In this document: one piece after another, positions 49,486 through 62,300 of the stretch
How the letters are laid out: the number at the start of each line of letters is the position of its first letter
Position numbering within the stretch: position 1 is the first letter of the stretch
NCBI GenBank assembly: GCA_965153455.1
Contig: OZ234495.1
Span: 22,688,875-22,752,874 of the forward strand
Length of the DNA stretch: 64,000 nucleotides
Direction: 5' to 3'
DNA from: Sphagnum compactum
Taxonomy: Eukaryota > Bryophyta > Sphagnopsida > Sphagnales
The notes under the pieces: generated by a model
Seen by the model: only the letters and a program-made list of their open reading frames with translations
Told to the model about the DNA's origin: nothing
Databases searched by the model: none
Program-made: the position numbers and the translations under genes

Positions 49486-50137
49486 TTGTCCATTTCGACC
49501 ATCATTTTGCAACTATAATGAGATTGTTATCCAAACTTATTACATTTGTAACTATGATTTTTGTAGTACTATGTGTCCATGTGATTGCGAGTATATATCA
49601 TTATATTTGTGATTAAATGATGGGTCAAACCAACTATTAGTCAAATATGTAATTGCATGATATGACAACAAAAGTTTTAGATCAAAATGTACATGAAATT
49701 TTGACATATTTTGTTGTTTTCTCTTCTCTATCCACTTTTCGATGATAATTGAATTGCATGGTGACAACTATAATTTTTTTTACAACTATGGACAATATAA
49801 GTTGCCGATTGTTTCATAGTAGCCTACATGGAACACATGGCATTTTCATAAATTTTCAACATAAATATACTTATGTTTCAATGCATTAATCTAAATTAAC
49901 CATTTTAGTTTTGACTATATATCACCATAACATTGGTTTTTCACCAATTTGGTTAAAACATTTGTTTATTTTTGTTTTTGTGGTAGCTAGATTTTTAACA
50001 GAAATTATTTTAGGTACTTAATTATCAATTAATTAAATAGGTTAAATAATACGTAATAAGTAGGTTAAGTACTAGTAGGTAGGTAGATAAACTAAGTAGG
50101 TAGGTAAGTGCTTGAGAGAGTTTTAATATACAAAGAC

Positions 50138-50337
50138 CTACTGATCAACTAATTGACGGTATGTACACGGTACGTATTTCAAACAAAAACCTCTTTCATC
50201 GCCTACTGATCTTTAAATGGCGGTATATACACGGTACGCGCTTCAACCAAAAGCCTCTTTCACCACCTATTGATAAACTAAGTGAGGGTTTAGGGTACAT
50301 GGTTGGCATTTCAATCAAAATTTCTTTCACGTGGCTG
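50138..50337. repeat. Tandem repeat, about 65-bp unit, three copies
   Basis: Units start at 50138, 50203 and 50267. Each runs ctactgat, then acggtatgtacacggtac or a variant, then ttcaa(a/c)(c/a)aaaa and cctctttca. The third copy is the most diverged. Confidence 0.85.
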
Positions 50338-50432
50338 GAAAAGTGAAACCGATTTAAGTAGGACTCTGTAATTGCCACAATAAGGGGCTGCATGCAGAAA
50401 GTCGTAGGTGAAGCTTGCAGGCGCTTAACCGG

Positions 50433-50903
50433 AAGTAAAGCCCTACGTCATATTTATTTTCCCCAGGTAGGTATCATGGGAAAGAAAGAGAAAAAATATG
50501 TTCAGCCATACCCTTTTTCAAAGCCTTTACACTAAGTAAAAACCCTGCATCATATTTAATTTCCTTTTTTCCCCTTCATACCCTGCAGGTGTCATGGAAA
50601 GAAGAGAGAAATATATGGTCAGGCATTCCCATTTTCAAAACCTTTACACTAAGTAAAACCCTGCCTCAGATTTAATTTCCTTTTTCCCCAACGATACCGT
50701 GCAGGTATCATGGAAAGAAAAGAGGAAAATATGGTCCAGTATTCCATTTTCAAAACCTTTACAGTCAGTCAGTAAAACCCTGCCTCTTATTTAGTTACCT
50801 TTTTTCCCAATGATACCATGCTGGTATCATGGAAAGAAGAGAGAAAAAAATGCCGGGACATTCCATTTTTTCAAAAACCTTTACAGTACAGAAAACCCTG
50901 CCT
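50433..50903. repeat. Tandem repeat, about 117-bp unit, four copies plus a partial
   Basis: The word accctgc (or ccctacg) recurs at about 50441, 50542, 50658, 50777 and 50895. It is followed by catatttaatttcctttttc, a gataccgtgcagg block, tcatggaaagaa(a)gag and cattttcaaaacctttaca. No open frame is conserved across units. Confidence 0.88.
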
Positions 50904-51431
50904 CATATTTAATTTCCTTTTTTCCCCATGATACCGTGTGCAGGAATCATGGAAAGGAAAGAGAGAAATATGGTCAGGGTTTTTTTCAAAACCTCCCCCA
51001 GAAGAATAGGAAAAGATATCATAGTAGGTACATGGGTCAATTCAAAATTGATTAGAAAATGTGTGAGCCTACATTGATTTTTTGGAACTTGTTGGTCATG
51101 CTTTTCGGAGATGGCTCTGGAGTCCCCCGACATAGTGTTGAATTGTGAACCCCCCCACCCCCCCCCATATTTAATCTCCTTTTTCCCCCATGATACCGTG
51201 TGTAGGAATCATGGAAAGGAAAGAGAGAAATATGGTCAGGCTTTTTTTCAAAACCTCCCCCAGAAGAATAGGAAAAGATATCGTAGTAGGTACATGGGTC
51301 AATTCAAAATTGATTAGAAAATGTGTGAGCCTACATTGATTTTTTGGAACTTGTTGGTCATGCTTTTCGGAGATGGCTCTGGAGTCCCCCGACATAGTGT
51401 TGAATTGTGAACCCCCCCGCCCCCCCCCCCC
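50904..51431. repeat. 263-bp direct tandem duplication
   Basis: 50904-51166 and 51167-51431 are almost identical. Both start catatttaat, pass through ggtacatgggtcaattc and gacatagtgttgaattgtga, and end in a poly-C tract. The start of each copy is also the start of the 117-bp unit to the left, so the duplication grew out of that array. It must be recent, as the copies differ at only a few positions. Confidence 0.9.
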
Positions 51432-51449
51432 CATAGTGTTGAGTGTTGC

Positions 51450-51900
51450 GACGGCTAGGCAACCCAAAACATGAGGTAGTACAGTAAATTCTTTTATAGT
51501 TGATTCGGCAACGGAAGGTTCTAAATATCATTTGGACAAATAATAAAATTTCTTTTTTCATAAATAATTACTAATATATAGAGGATTTTGGGGAAAATTT
51601 CTTACCAGTATATTTTGTATGACAGCCTTCCCTACTTTATAGAAGAGTATTTCATAATTTTTAGTGAGTCTCATCTCAGTATCCATATGTGTAAAACCCG
51701 AGGCTTGTCGATGAAAAGCTAATCTCGTGGTATCTGTATCAATAATCGGTTTATTTCGAGTAATACTAATCAATAGAATTTCGTTAAAAAGTGCTGCTAA
51801 ATCTCGTGCATTATAACCCATTGTTCTGTATCCAAACTCATTAAGGCAATATTTTTTATTTCTCAAGTAAAAAGATTTGCTATGTAATAGAATAAGAATC
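51450..51900 (-). pseudogene. ycf2: Nuclear plastid DNA insertion: fragment of ycf2
   Basis: The minus strand encodes about 150 residues of the C-terminal part of plastid Ycf2, a large chloroplast protein of the FtsH/AAA-like import motor. Characteristic words are GYRTMGYNARDLAALFNE, LLISITRNKPIIDTDT, YEILFYKVGKAVIQN and LVRNFPQNPLYISNYL. The frame is open from 51900 to a TGA at 51558-51560. A second in-frame TGA lies at 51528-51530, and after it the frame continues as YLEPS and ESTIKEFT. Both stops look like TGG (Trp) to TGA changes. The piece lacks the rest of the gene, so it is a nuclear insertion, not a working gene. Similar 17-base words flank it (51432-51448 and 51905-51921). Confidence 0.88.
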
Positions 51901-53152
51901 AGGACATAGTGTTGAGTATTGTGAACTTACTGAAGTCAGACCCGTTTTGGATGGGCGCAACGTGCAGAGGCTTCTGGAAGAATGTTGTATTTAATGTGTG
52001 GTGAATATTTTAGAATTTTAAAATGGGTGTCAAATTCAGTTTCTGAAAATTAATGAAATATTCAACAACTAGCCAATGACCAGCTTTTTTTATTGACGAA
52101 AATCCATCATAAAGTGAAATTAAAAATTTATAAATGAAGTGTTTTTGAGCTTTTTAATTGCTAGAAGTGATAGGGAAAAATAGTCAAAATCGCCAGATTT
52201 CTATGTTTGGTTTAAAATGTGGAGCCAAAAACTTTGAAAGATGATTTGAACTTTGTAAATATCTGGTTTATGGCTAAATCCTCCTAAGGGTGATCACCAC
52301 TTTGGCTACAAACAAAAAATTCATATAAACTGGGGTAATGTGCCCTCAAGATACAGTAAAGAAATCACAGCAGGGTTTAATATGCGAAAAGTGGGCACAT
52401 TCCCCAGACCCTCTCTCAGCTTGCAGCCCTCTAGGCTCTCAGTTTGGTGTTTTGGCCTTGGGGGAGGGAGAGGAGGGGTCCCTTATTCCTGTAAAACCTG
52501 CCCCCTTGGGCACAAAACTTATAATTTCAAGAATAAAAAATTGAAAACCTTACTTGACCCTTTGAATTTGACAACAAAAAAATAATCCTTAAGGCTCTTT
52601 GCTTGGAATTGTATTTTTGTGCAAATGTTAATGTCAGATTTTTCCTTGCAATTTAATTTACCCATTGTAGCCATTTAAACCATTGTTGTCTTCAAGTTTT
52701 TCTCGAACAACAATAGCCAAGCTCAAACTTTTCTTCACATGATCAGCTTTCTTGTGTTTATGATTAGGGGAGAGATCTAGTCATGGCTTTGGAGATGGAG
52801 TCTCATCAGTAGAATCCTTTAAACTTGCTTGATGATGGCAATTAGAGGATCTAATTGCAATGCTGAATTGGAGGCCACCTACTTGTGGCACTACTTCTAG
52901 CTTAATACTTGCAATTGAAGGGCTTCTGGTGTTGGACCTAGTAAGCAAATGGCAATTATCAAGAGGGACCAAAAAGGAGACAAAAGTTCTTACATCTTGA
53001 TCACCTATAGATCATGGAGCTCTTGAGAGCTAGTAAACAAGCATTTGCAAAATGAGCTTTGCAAAATGATTTTTGAACGAGAGTTAGGAGAAGTGAGCGT
53101 CATTAGCACTCGTCAAATCAAACGTGGAAAAAAAATGGGATAAACAATCTAT
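51901..53152. other. Spacer without a supported gene
   Basis: Short ORFs only. About 52256-52325 is an inverted copy of 25608-25670. A GC-richer patch at 52380-52520 has overlapping ORFs in two frames but no recognisable protein. Confidence 0.4.
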
Positions 53153-53416
53153 TTGATTGCAAAGTTGAAAGTTTCCATGCATAATGGTGGAGGTGTGGTT
53201 GGAGATGAAGAGTTGCTAGTTTCATTAGTAGAACTTCATGGAAAATTGTTAAAAGTCAAAGTAGAGCATGAAATAGAGAAAGAGAAGCTTGTGTCTGAAA
53301 ATAAAAAGATGCAATACCAAGTGATTCATATCAAAAGAGTTGTTCAAGAGCTAACAACAAGCTTGGTATCAAGCCTATGTCCGGAACTTATGCACACCAA
53401 AATTTCTACACACTAA
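53153..53416 (+). pseudogene. Possible coding relic with coiled-coil character
   Basis: An 87-residue open frame (NGGGVVGDEELLVSLVEL near its start) has a charged, heptad-like stretch rich in Glu, Lys, Leu and Val (about residues 25-65), predicted to be coiled coil. Frames beyond 53416 are closed by stops. It may be an exon or a piece of a transposon gag-like protein. I do not recognise the family. Confidence 0.3.
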
Positions 53417-53899
53417 CAAAAACAAAAACAAAACAAAAATTTGACAAGGGATTGAAGACAAGCAAGAAAGCGAACGCTCTAAACCAGGCAGCACACAAAA
53501 CTTGTTACACCAGATGCGATAAGAACTAAAAGAAGACTTGGCCTTCTTAGTTGAGGATGAAGACAAAGAATGTATGGGCACTTTTAGTATAGGACCATTT
53601 GACAAGTCTCCTCTAAATGATCAAACTATTGAGAGCCCTTTGAAGAAAACAATAAAAAAGTCACATGATAAATGCCTTATTGCTCAAAAGGTTTCTATGT
53701 TTACAAAGACATAAATTAGAAACTCTAAAACTAGGGCTACCAGGCAAGTTCAGGGGAAAGGCAAATGAAGACATATAAGTACAACATTATCCTTCAACAA
53801 CTTTCATATGTTTTAATGTTTCATTTCTAATTTGTGATTGTCAAATGGGAACTACACTCGTGCGAGAGTTGCAAATGTTCAAAGCCTTGGTTGAAAAGG

Positions 53900-54300
53900 A
53901 AAAAAAGCATGAAATTGGACCCCCAAGACACCATTAAAAAGGTCTTGAAGCGTAAATGCTTAAAATGCCCTTGAATTGTTCATTTAGACCTAATTTGCAT
54001 GAGTTATGATCAAAAGAAGGGGCAAGAATCAAATTGGAAATTTGACTCCCGACCACAAATCCCTAGAAAGCAGGGGACAAATGAGGTCTGATTAAGGCGT
54101 GTTATACACCATTGGAAAAGTCTTTTTGAGCGCTATAAGACATTGCCCTTGCATTTTCAAAATAGACTTGATTTGAGAAAGATATGAGCGGCCAAAATTT
54201 TGGGACAACAATAGTCTAAGTTGTGGGACTTTCACTAGGGAGTCCCGAGGAAAAGTGACATTTGGATGTAGTCCCTATGGAGATGCATAGAATATACTAT
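53900..54300 (+). repeat. Repeat module Y, copy 1
   Basis: Contains gagttatgatcaaaagaagg, caagaatcaaattgg, aatttgac, and about 60 bases on, caccattggaaaag. The same modules in the same order occur at 63690-63960 and inside both arms of the foldback element (about 17940-18040 and, inverted, 18770-18905). Possibly an LTR or other non-coding transposon part. Confidence 0.5.
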
Positions 54301-54879
54301 AGGGAGGGGAGCGGTGCCTCCTCCCAAAGGTTGTAGGCCAGGTAAAGCTTGTGCTTAAAGTTGTCCCTACTAAATCCACTACACCACTTCCATTCAACTT
54401 ACACTAACCGCCATCTTCTGTTAATTGTGCAGGTTGATCTCATCATGAACTCTCATTTGTGAGTTCATCGTAATCCCATCCTAGAGCTCCAACATGGCCT
54501 TTTTACCCTCGAAATGCTACGAATTAGGGACAAACCCCAATTCCTTTTTCTTCCGTTGTTCTCACCTTCAGACTCGCATTTGAATCTTTCAAGGAATTTA
54601 AGGGTGCATCACTGACCCTAAGGTTCCACCTTCTTCAAATCTATTCTTCCTCTTTAAAACATTCCTTGGAAATTTTGTTGTAACTTTTTTTTTGTTCTCC
54701 AATGCTACCTACATTTCTTCTCTAATTCTCTTGACCCTAGTTTGTGGTTTCTGTGGACTATTCTTTTGTGGAAAAAATAAATATTTAAAAATATTTGCCA
54801 AGAGCAAGGCTAAACTAAATATTGTCATTGTGAAGTTGTAAATCTTTTTGGCATCATTCCCTCTAACATGTAGTCATAA

Positions 54880-56590
54880 ACACTATGTAACCACTCTGGC
54901 GATAAAATGAACAAGTGAACATTAGTGGTCTAATTAAGTACACCAACTAGTTTTACTTGATTGGGCAATCTATTTAATGCATCTGCCATCAAATGGGATC
55001 TACCAAGCTTTTAAATAAAAATGAAGTCATATTCCAAAAATAACAGTAATCGTCTAATTATTATGCTAAAAACTTGTGGTTCATTAACTGAGTACATTAG
55101 GGCCATGTGGTCAACATAAAATATAAATTGGTTACCCAATAAATAATGTGTAAATTTTTGCAAAGCATAGACCATAACTAAGGCTTATCTCTCAGTAGTA
55201 ATATAGTTGCACTTAGCTAAGTTTAACAATCTGGAGGCATACATAACCGGTTGATCAAACTTACCAGTTGGGTTTTGTGTTAGTATGGTTTTTACTACTA
55301 ATTAAGGTGCATATGTATGAACATGAAATTCAAGTTCCCAATTTGGGTTGATCGAAATATTGGCTTGTATATATCGATTCTTGATCTCCCCCTAAGCATT
55401 TTGGCATTCTTCAGTCCATTCAAAGACTTTAGACTTTTTGAACAACTTACTGATAGGTGACATGATTGAAGCAATTTTTTTAATAAAACACTTATAAAAT
55501 TGGGCCATTTCATTAAAAACTTGGATCTCTTAGGGGTTAGTAGGTACTAGCATGTTTACTAAGGCTTCAACCTTCTTAAGATCCATCACCTTGCCTTTTC
55601 TAGACAATATGAAACCTAAGATGGTTCCCAAAACCACCATGAATGCACATTTATTGGGGTTCGAACTAATACCAAACTTTCTACACTTAAGAAAACACTT
55701 CTTTAGATTCTCAAGGTGAGTTGACAAGTCATTGTAAACTATGAAGGCATCAAGAAAAATCTTCATGAATACATCAATGTACTCACGAAAAGCTTTAGTT
55801 TTTGCCTTCTAATAGGAAGGCAATTCGTTTTTGACACCAAATGGCATCACAACCCACACTAAAGCCCTCTAATTTAAACATCATAAAAGCAATTTTGTGT
55901 TGGTCCTCTAATGCAATTGATATGTGATGATATCCTGAAAACCCCTCTACAAAGGTATAAACTTCATGTCTAACAATTATGTTGATGACCTCAACTGTGA
56001 AAGGCAACGGATAAAGGTCCTTTTTTGTTGTTGCATTGAATTTCCTAAAATCAACACAGACCCTCGACTTTCCATTCTTTTTAGGAACAACCACTATTGG
56101 AAACAACCAGGTTGCTTCTTCAACCGGTTTGATAAAACCAACAATAAGTAATTTGTCTATATCTTACTTGATCATAGCAGCATAATTGGGATTTAGTTGG
56201 TACCTTGCTTGATGAGCAGGTGGTACTGTGGTATCCAGTTCAATCTGGTGTTGAGCAATCTTTGGTGGAATACCTTTTAGGTTTTTGTACGTCCAGGCAA
56301 ATACATTTTAAAACTATTTTAGAAGCTCAATCAGTTGATCTATGACAACCGGCTTAAGTGCAGGGTTCATTTTCACTTGTGCCAAAGATGTGACATCTAC
56401 TAACGATTAGATACTATGTAGTGATGTGGCAAAGGACCATTCAAACCAATTATGGTGTTTGAACCTTTTATGAAGATTTTATGGGACCTATCAAAACCAT
56501 AGCTAAAAATACTAGTAATTAATATATCATCGTAACCAATGATTACACCACTAAGTGCGTAGAGGCTAAAGCTCTTAGGGATTTCCAAAG
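54880..56590 (-). pseudogene. Ty3/gypsy retrotransposon pol relic (reverse transcriptase and RNase H)
   Basis: Read on the minus strand. A pre-RT region (IAQHQIELDTTVPPAHQARY, near 56230) is followed by GFIKPVEEATW and VVVPKKNGKSRVCVDFRKFN (about 56090). Next come YPLPF, FSGYHHISI, and FLDAFIVYNDLSTHLE near 55750, where FxDD is expected: the second catalytic Asp is Ala (55746-55748). KCAFMV and LGFILSRKGKV follow. RNase H text (NPTGKFDQPVMYASRLLN, TTER, MVYALQKFTHYLL) runs from about 55270 to 55130. Many stops and frameshifts. Integrase was not found on the low-coordinate side, so the element is truncated or further decayed. Confidence 0.85.
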
Positions 56591-57900
56591 TTGAGGCTAT
56601 TTGATTTTTTTAAGGGGAGATTATAATTAGGAATATAAAATTTTCAAATTTTCAAATAAACTTCAAATTATACATTAAAGCACGCAATGTATGCATGAAA
56701 AGTAATAATTTATAATTGTGAAAACATTTAATGAAAAGGGCCTAGAAAAATGATTTGCCATTTTTGGTTGTTTATCATTCTTTGAGGTGGTTCCTAATGG
56801 TACCATCCAAGGATGGGTTCGCCTGCTATTAGGAAACACCTGGTGGCCACTAGGTGGTTTCTATCTTGGACTACCAAGGACCACTTGATGGACCACCTCA
56901 GAAAATTACCTATGAACATCTAGTTTTGTTTAATGTTCAAAAAAGAACATTTTGAAAATTTATTTTTCATTACATTTTTTTAATTTTTCACTATCTTTTT
57001 TAATATTGTTGATCATGAAATGAACATTAGGTTTTGTTTGATGTTTTATGTGTAAATTTTGAAAAAAACATCGAATGATGCAAAGGAAATGAAAAGAATT
57101 TACCTCTTTGAATGCAAATTGATCATTTAATAATTTGTTGTGCAATTACAGAAGGCAAGTTTGAGTAGTTTTGTCAATAACCTTTGTTAAAATTGTTTAA
57201 TGTTGTGCCTTCAAATATCGACCTTCTGTTGATGTTGTTGTGACATTTTTTATTATAACCATAACACATTGGCCTCCATTGTACACCTCAAGAAATTGTT
57301 CATATTTTATTTTAAAATTATTACCAAAAGCAAGAACATTTTAGTCAAATTCATTTTCTCCATCTTCAATCAACAATTATTTTTCACCTTTGCTATCCCT
57401 TATTCCCCTTACATTAAGGATGATGACAACATTAGTAACAAACCTCCAACTCTGAATAGAGTTTCTCAATTCTCTAATGGAATCCACGTGGAAAAACATG
57501 GGAACTAGTTCAAGTTGCAATGTAGGAATTGATGACACAATGGTTGTCAATTCAATTATAATGACAACATGCATGTCATCTTTCTCAAAACCTCTTTTGG
57601 ACTTTGGTTCAATGCCAAAAAATTTCACCTTCACAAACATGTTTTTTTGTAAATGTTGCTCATTCATTTCTACATGAAGTGATTTCACCTTCAAAATGAT
57701 TGTGGTCAAAGCTGCCCTATCCAACAAATCATAATGCAAATATGCATAGCCTAGATCTTCCATGCTTCTATTTGCAATTCGATCAGGTGCCATACTTATT
57801 AAACACCTTTACTTCAAATGCAACATCTTTAATTCTGAAATCCAAATCATCCATTATGACAACTAATCTACCTTCACTAGAACAATAACCATTGTGCCAA

Positions 57901-57926
57901 AAATAATAATAATAATAATAATAATA
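57901..57926. repeat. (AAT)n microsatellite
   Basis: About eight AAT trinucleotides in a row. Confidence 0.9.
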
Positions 57927-59301
57927 AAATAACAAAAAAAAAGCTTACCAAAATGAATTTGATAATAAACAAATGAAATAGCATTTGGCAAAACCAATAG
58001 TTGCACAAGAATTTACTTGGCAAAACATACACTTGGGTAAAAGCACACTACAATGGAATTTTTTGGAAGTTGTACTGGCAGTATTTTCTAAGTGAGTTAA
58101 ATATTATTGCATTATATTCAAATCTATTTGAGAAACTTGACAAAAGTGAGATGAAAAATTCAAACCTACATTCTAATCTTTCAAAACCCAAATGTTTTTA
58201 CCAAAAGGATAAATATACAATTCAAGGTGGTCTTTACAAAGGATGGTACAATCAATGTCACAGTCCAAAGTACCCTAAAAAAATTATCATTATGGATTTT
58301 TTTTGTTTTAGTGGAATTGGAATCTAAGCTTATAATTTTTTACCACCACACATTGAAGTACCATAATACTTAAAATGAAAAAATCAAGCAAGAAAAGTCT
58401 CTTAGAATTTTTAAGATTTAAAATAAAAATTTCAAATTTGTAAAGTCCATTTTGATATCTAAATTGATTTTTTCAAAGCCCATATTTTTAAAGGTTTTTA
58501 AAAAAAGTTTAAATTATGGTGGAATGAACTTGGAAATGGAAAAATGTGTGAACTTCACCATCATTTAAATGTTTTTTTTTGAAAAAATTGGATTTGGACT
58601 GTAAAAATGAACTTTCATTTGCCCTTTTTGGGTGAGCATAATGTGCATTTACCCACTTGCAGAAACACAAACTTGCAAAGGAAGCAAAAAAAAATCAATA
58701 AATGGTTAAAGTTTAAACCAAACACATTGTTCTTGTTGTGAAAAAAAAAAAAAGACAACAAACATTCAATGTTATACTTATATGGGCCAAAAGACCTAAC
58801 TTAAACCCTAAACCTTTTTTACTCTATATTGACTTTAAATAATTTTGACTATGGTTGATTTTAGCTTAACAATAAAGGATGATATCCATGGTTTGGTGGC
58901 TAAATTATGGTCTAATAATGAATAAGATATCAATACCCTTGGCATTTTATAAATTTTAGTTATTGATTTTTAATAATTTTGACTATGGTAGATATTTATC
59001 ATTAACCATGGATATTAATGAGCCATGGTTTGGCGACTAGATTGTGGTTTAATAATGAACAAAACATCAATACCCTTGGCATCTTATGAATTTTAATTAT
59101 GCACCTCATGCTTACATTTGAACCTTAAATATTTCAACCTAGATTTTAAAAGTATTAATACATAAACCTTAAATTGTTTTCCATTATTTAACCATTATTC
59201 TCATTTTCATTCAAATATCATTACTTTTATTACTTGTTAAACATCAAAAAAAAAAATCATGTACATAAAAAAAATTAGACACACAAAAAGTCAAAATCGA
59301 T

Positions 59302-59319
59302 CCCCCCCCCCCCCCCCCC
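59302..59319. repeat. Poly-C tract
   Basis: Eighteen consecutive C. Sequencing or assembly length errors are likely in such runs, as also at 39615-39629 (G) and 51421-51432 (C). Confidence 0.9.
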
Positions 59320-62300
59320 TTTTGTTAGATGTATTGAATGTTCAATTTTAAACAAAATATTGCTTGTTCTTTTTGTTAAATTTTTTACATTAAAATTTTG
59401 TGTTCAAAATTTTCCATTCCCAAAAAAATAAAATATTTTTTTGAAAAAAAATCTTCATTAAGTCACCATATCACAAAAGGAAAAAAAACAAAAAAAAAAA
59501 GATATACCCACCCCTTTCTCCGACCACCCCATCCCACACCACCAAAAAACTAATTCCTTGGAAAATTAAAAAAATCCCACCTTCCTACTTTGAAAAACAA
59601 CCAAACTTCTCCCTCCCATGCCACCTAAAAAAATTGCAAAACACAACATAACATACAAGGCCAAAGGCCCAAATATGGTGTAACTTTGATTATAGAAAAC
59701 AAACCTTTGGGTTAGTCCCCATCCCAAAAGAATTCATCTCTCCCAATCCCTTTAAAGAAACCTCTTTCGGAAAGGGGTGGAATTACCCATCCTCCCCTCT
59801 TCACCCCCAAAAAAATATTTTTGGAAAAGGAAAAAAAAATTCCTAATTCCTTGTCCCTTTTTTTTAAAGCTCCACTTACAACTTGTGATTTTTTCAATTT
59901 AATTGAATTATGCACTCCTTATACCCATTAAAACCCCATAATAAAAAAAACAAACTTGTAAGAGAGGGAAAAAAATAATATTAACCCCTTTGCTCTCCCT
60001 AAATTTTTACCTATAAACCCCACTGTACCCCACCTAACTTTAAACAAGTTGTGTTTGCCCCATGCATGTTTGTTAAAACCTAAAATCATACATGTATGTC
60101 TATTATCTTAGGGTAATAATAAAAATTATAACATCAAATGCAACAACAATACAAAAAGAAAGAAGTTAAAAATTAATTGGATTATGATTTTTGTCATCAA
60201 AGCCTTATTGAAGTTTTTTTAAAAAACATTTATATTTCAAAAACGAATTTTATATTAATTTAAAATTGACGTGTTTTATTTTAATCAGTTCTTGCATAAT
60301 TTTTCAAATCTCATTTTAATAAGATTTAAAGGAATTGAAGCTCATTATTTCTATGTTATGAAACAAATTTCATTTAAAAAATGAATCATATGAATTGCGT
60401 TTTACATTTCATAGTGATATGAAACCTTGTGATACGAAAAGGCAAGTGACAATCCGAACAAAAAAATAATATAGAGACATGATTAAATTAGTTACCCAAC
60501 ATTAATATTTTGAGAAAAAACCCAACAAGTAGATGGGTAGACTTCAAAACAACCCATCAATTGGATGGGTGCACCCAAAATCTACACATGCTCGGCCATT
60601 AGCTTGGGGCAATAAAAAGTTTACATGTAAACCTATAACCTTATCCATTCAACTAACTTTTGATTCTTCGACCCGTATACCCGTTCAAAAGGTGTTCCCA
60701 CTATGCTTCTATAAGACAAAGCCAACAAACATAGATGCAATATTTGAGTCATTCAACTTTCAATTGCAATGTCTTATCTCACACATTACGATTTTTTAGA
60801 ACCTCAACCCCATAGTAGCTTACCTTATTCACATCACACAAATACATGAAAGGAGAACTAACATTCAACTTGAATTGCAGATCAAATGCATTACATTAAG
60901 AGAAGCAAGGGGGTGTGATTGTAAGGGGGAAGGTGTATGTATAAGATGTACACATGGATTAATAATATTTTAAATCTAAAGTTGATTCCTATTTCCCAAT
61001 CCTTTATATGTTTCATGTTTTTTGAAAGTTCCCTTCATATTGCACACCTCTTGTAATTTATTTCACCCCAACCTTTTTTGAGAAAATAAATTGCAATCTC
61101 AATGAACTTTGGCAAACCCCTTTTCTTTGGAGTTGCAACAACATTTGTCTAATTTTTCGTTCCTAGGAAATATTGAACTTCACAAGGGTTTAAACATTTG
61201 TGTGGAATGTACATAAGCTTCTACATAAACTATTATCAAGGCATAGGGGGGTTTTAATGTCAAGTATTTGCAATTCAAAATTATGTTGTGAAGCTGCAAT
61301 GCCTTGTTGAGGATTTTGTAGGATGTGTGATTTGACATTATTAGATCTCCAATTAATCTAATGCTAGGAATTAAAACAAAGTGAAAATTGAAGGTTCCTT
61401 TACATCAAAGAAAATTGAAGCAATCATCGGCCAACATTATTCATAAAGCTTGAATGAAGATGCTTTGATTTTGAGGAATTTTTGCATGTGCTTTTTCATT
61501 TTCCCAATTGCATTATCACCTCTATGTAAGGTCATATTGCATGATGTTCAATTGAATAACAAAAAACAACATTTTATTTATCATGGGGACATAATGCATT
61601 ATGATGCATTTCCATTACTGTTTTGGTTGATTTCGTAGGACTCCAACCATGAGGAATATGCCTAGTTTTGACCTTAAGATCAGCAACTAAGTTTGCAATG
61701 AAATGAGAAATTATGCATAGGAAGTTAATGACTTTACTTAATATAGGCATGTGAACTAGGTGTTTTTGCAAATCACTGCAAAGTGGCTATCCACTAGCCC
61801 TAGTTATCACATTGACCATCAAGTACATATTGGATGTAGTTATGAATTGATTTTAGAACAAGCATGGTAGATGCACCCATCTCCAAACACCCATGGGTGA
61901 ATGAACACCCAAAGAGCTTAAGAGATGGCTTCTTAGTTTACCTACCCACTTGGTAATTGTTCATGATAATACTTTATAACCAAACCACTTGTTCTTCAAA
62001 CTTGTGGTTAATGCTTTTAAACCTTCCATCTAGAGATATCATTTTTTTGTTTGGTAATGGTTAATGAACTTGGAGTGCTCATAGTCAAAACTACTGTGTA
62101 TTGACCATTTCCATCATCTATTTGGCCATAATATGGGGTTTGTCAAAACCAAAAAGATTGTAAAGGTCAAAATTAAATAACTTCTTGAAAGGAATTGTTT
62201 GGAATAAAATTTAGAGTGTTTGGTAATAGGAGGGACATTATTTATGTATGAAGTTTGGCATGTCCAACTATAGAATGTGCCTCAATTGCACCCCCAAAAA

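Noticed and set aside
51558-51866. Working Ycf2-like nuclear gene
   Set aside because: Only a fragment of a protein of about 2000 residues, without start, with two Trp-to-stop changes, in repeat DNA.
55640-55670. ggttcgaact resembling a tRNA B box
   Set aside because: It lies inside the reverse transcriptase relic (the SNPNKC block) and has no A box or cloverleaf around it.
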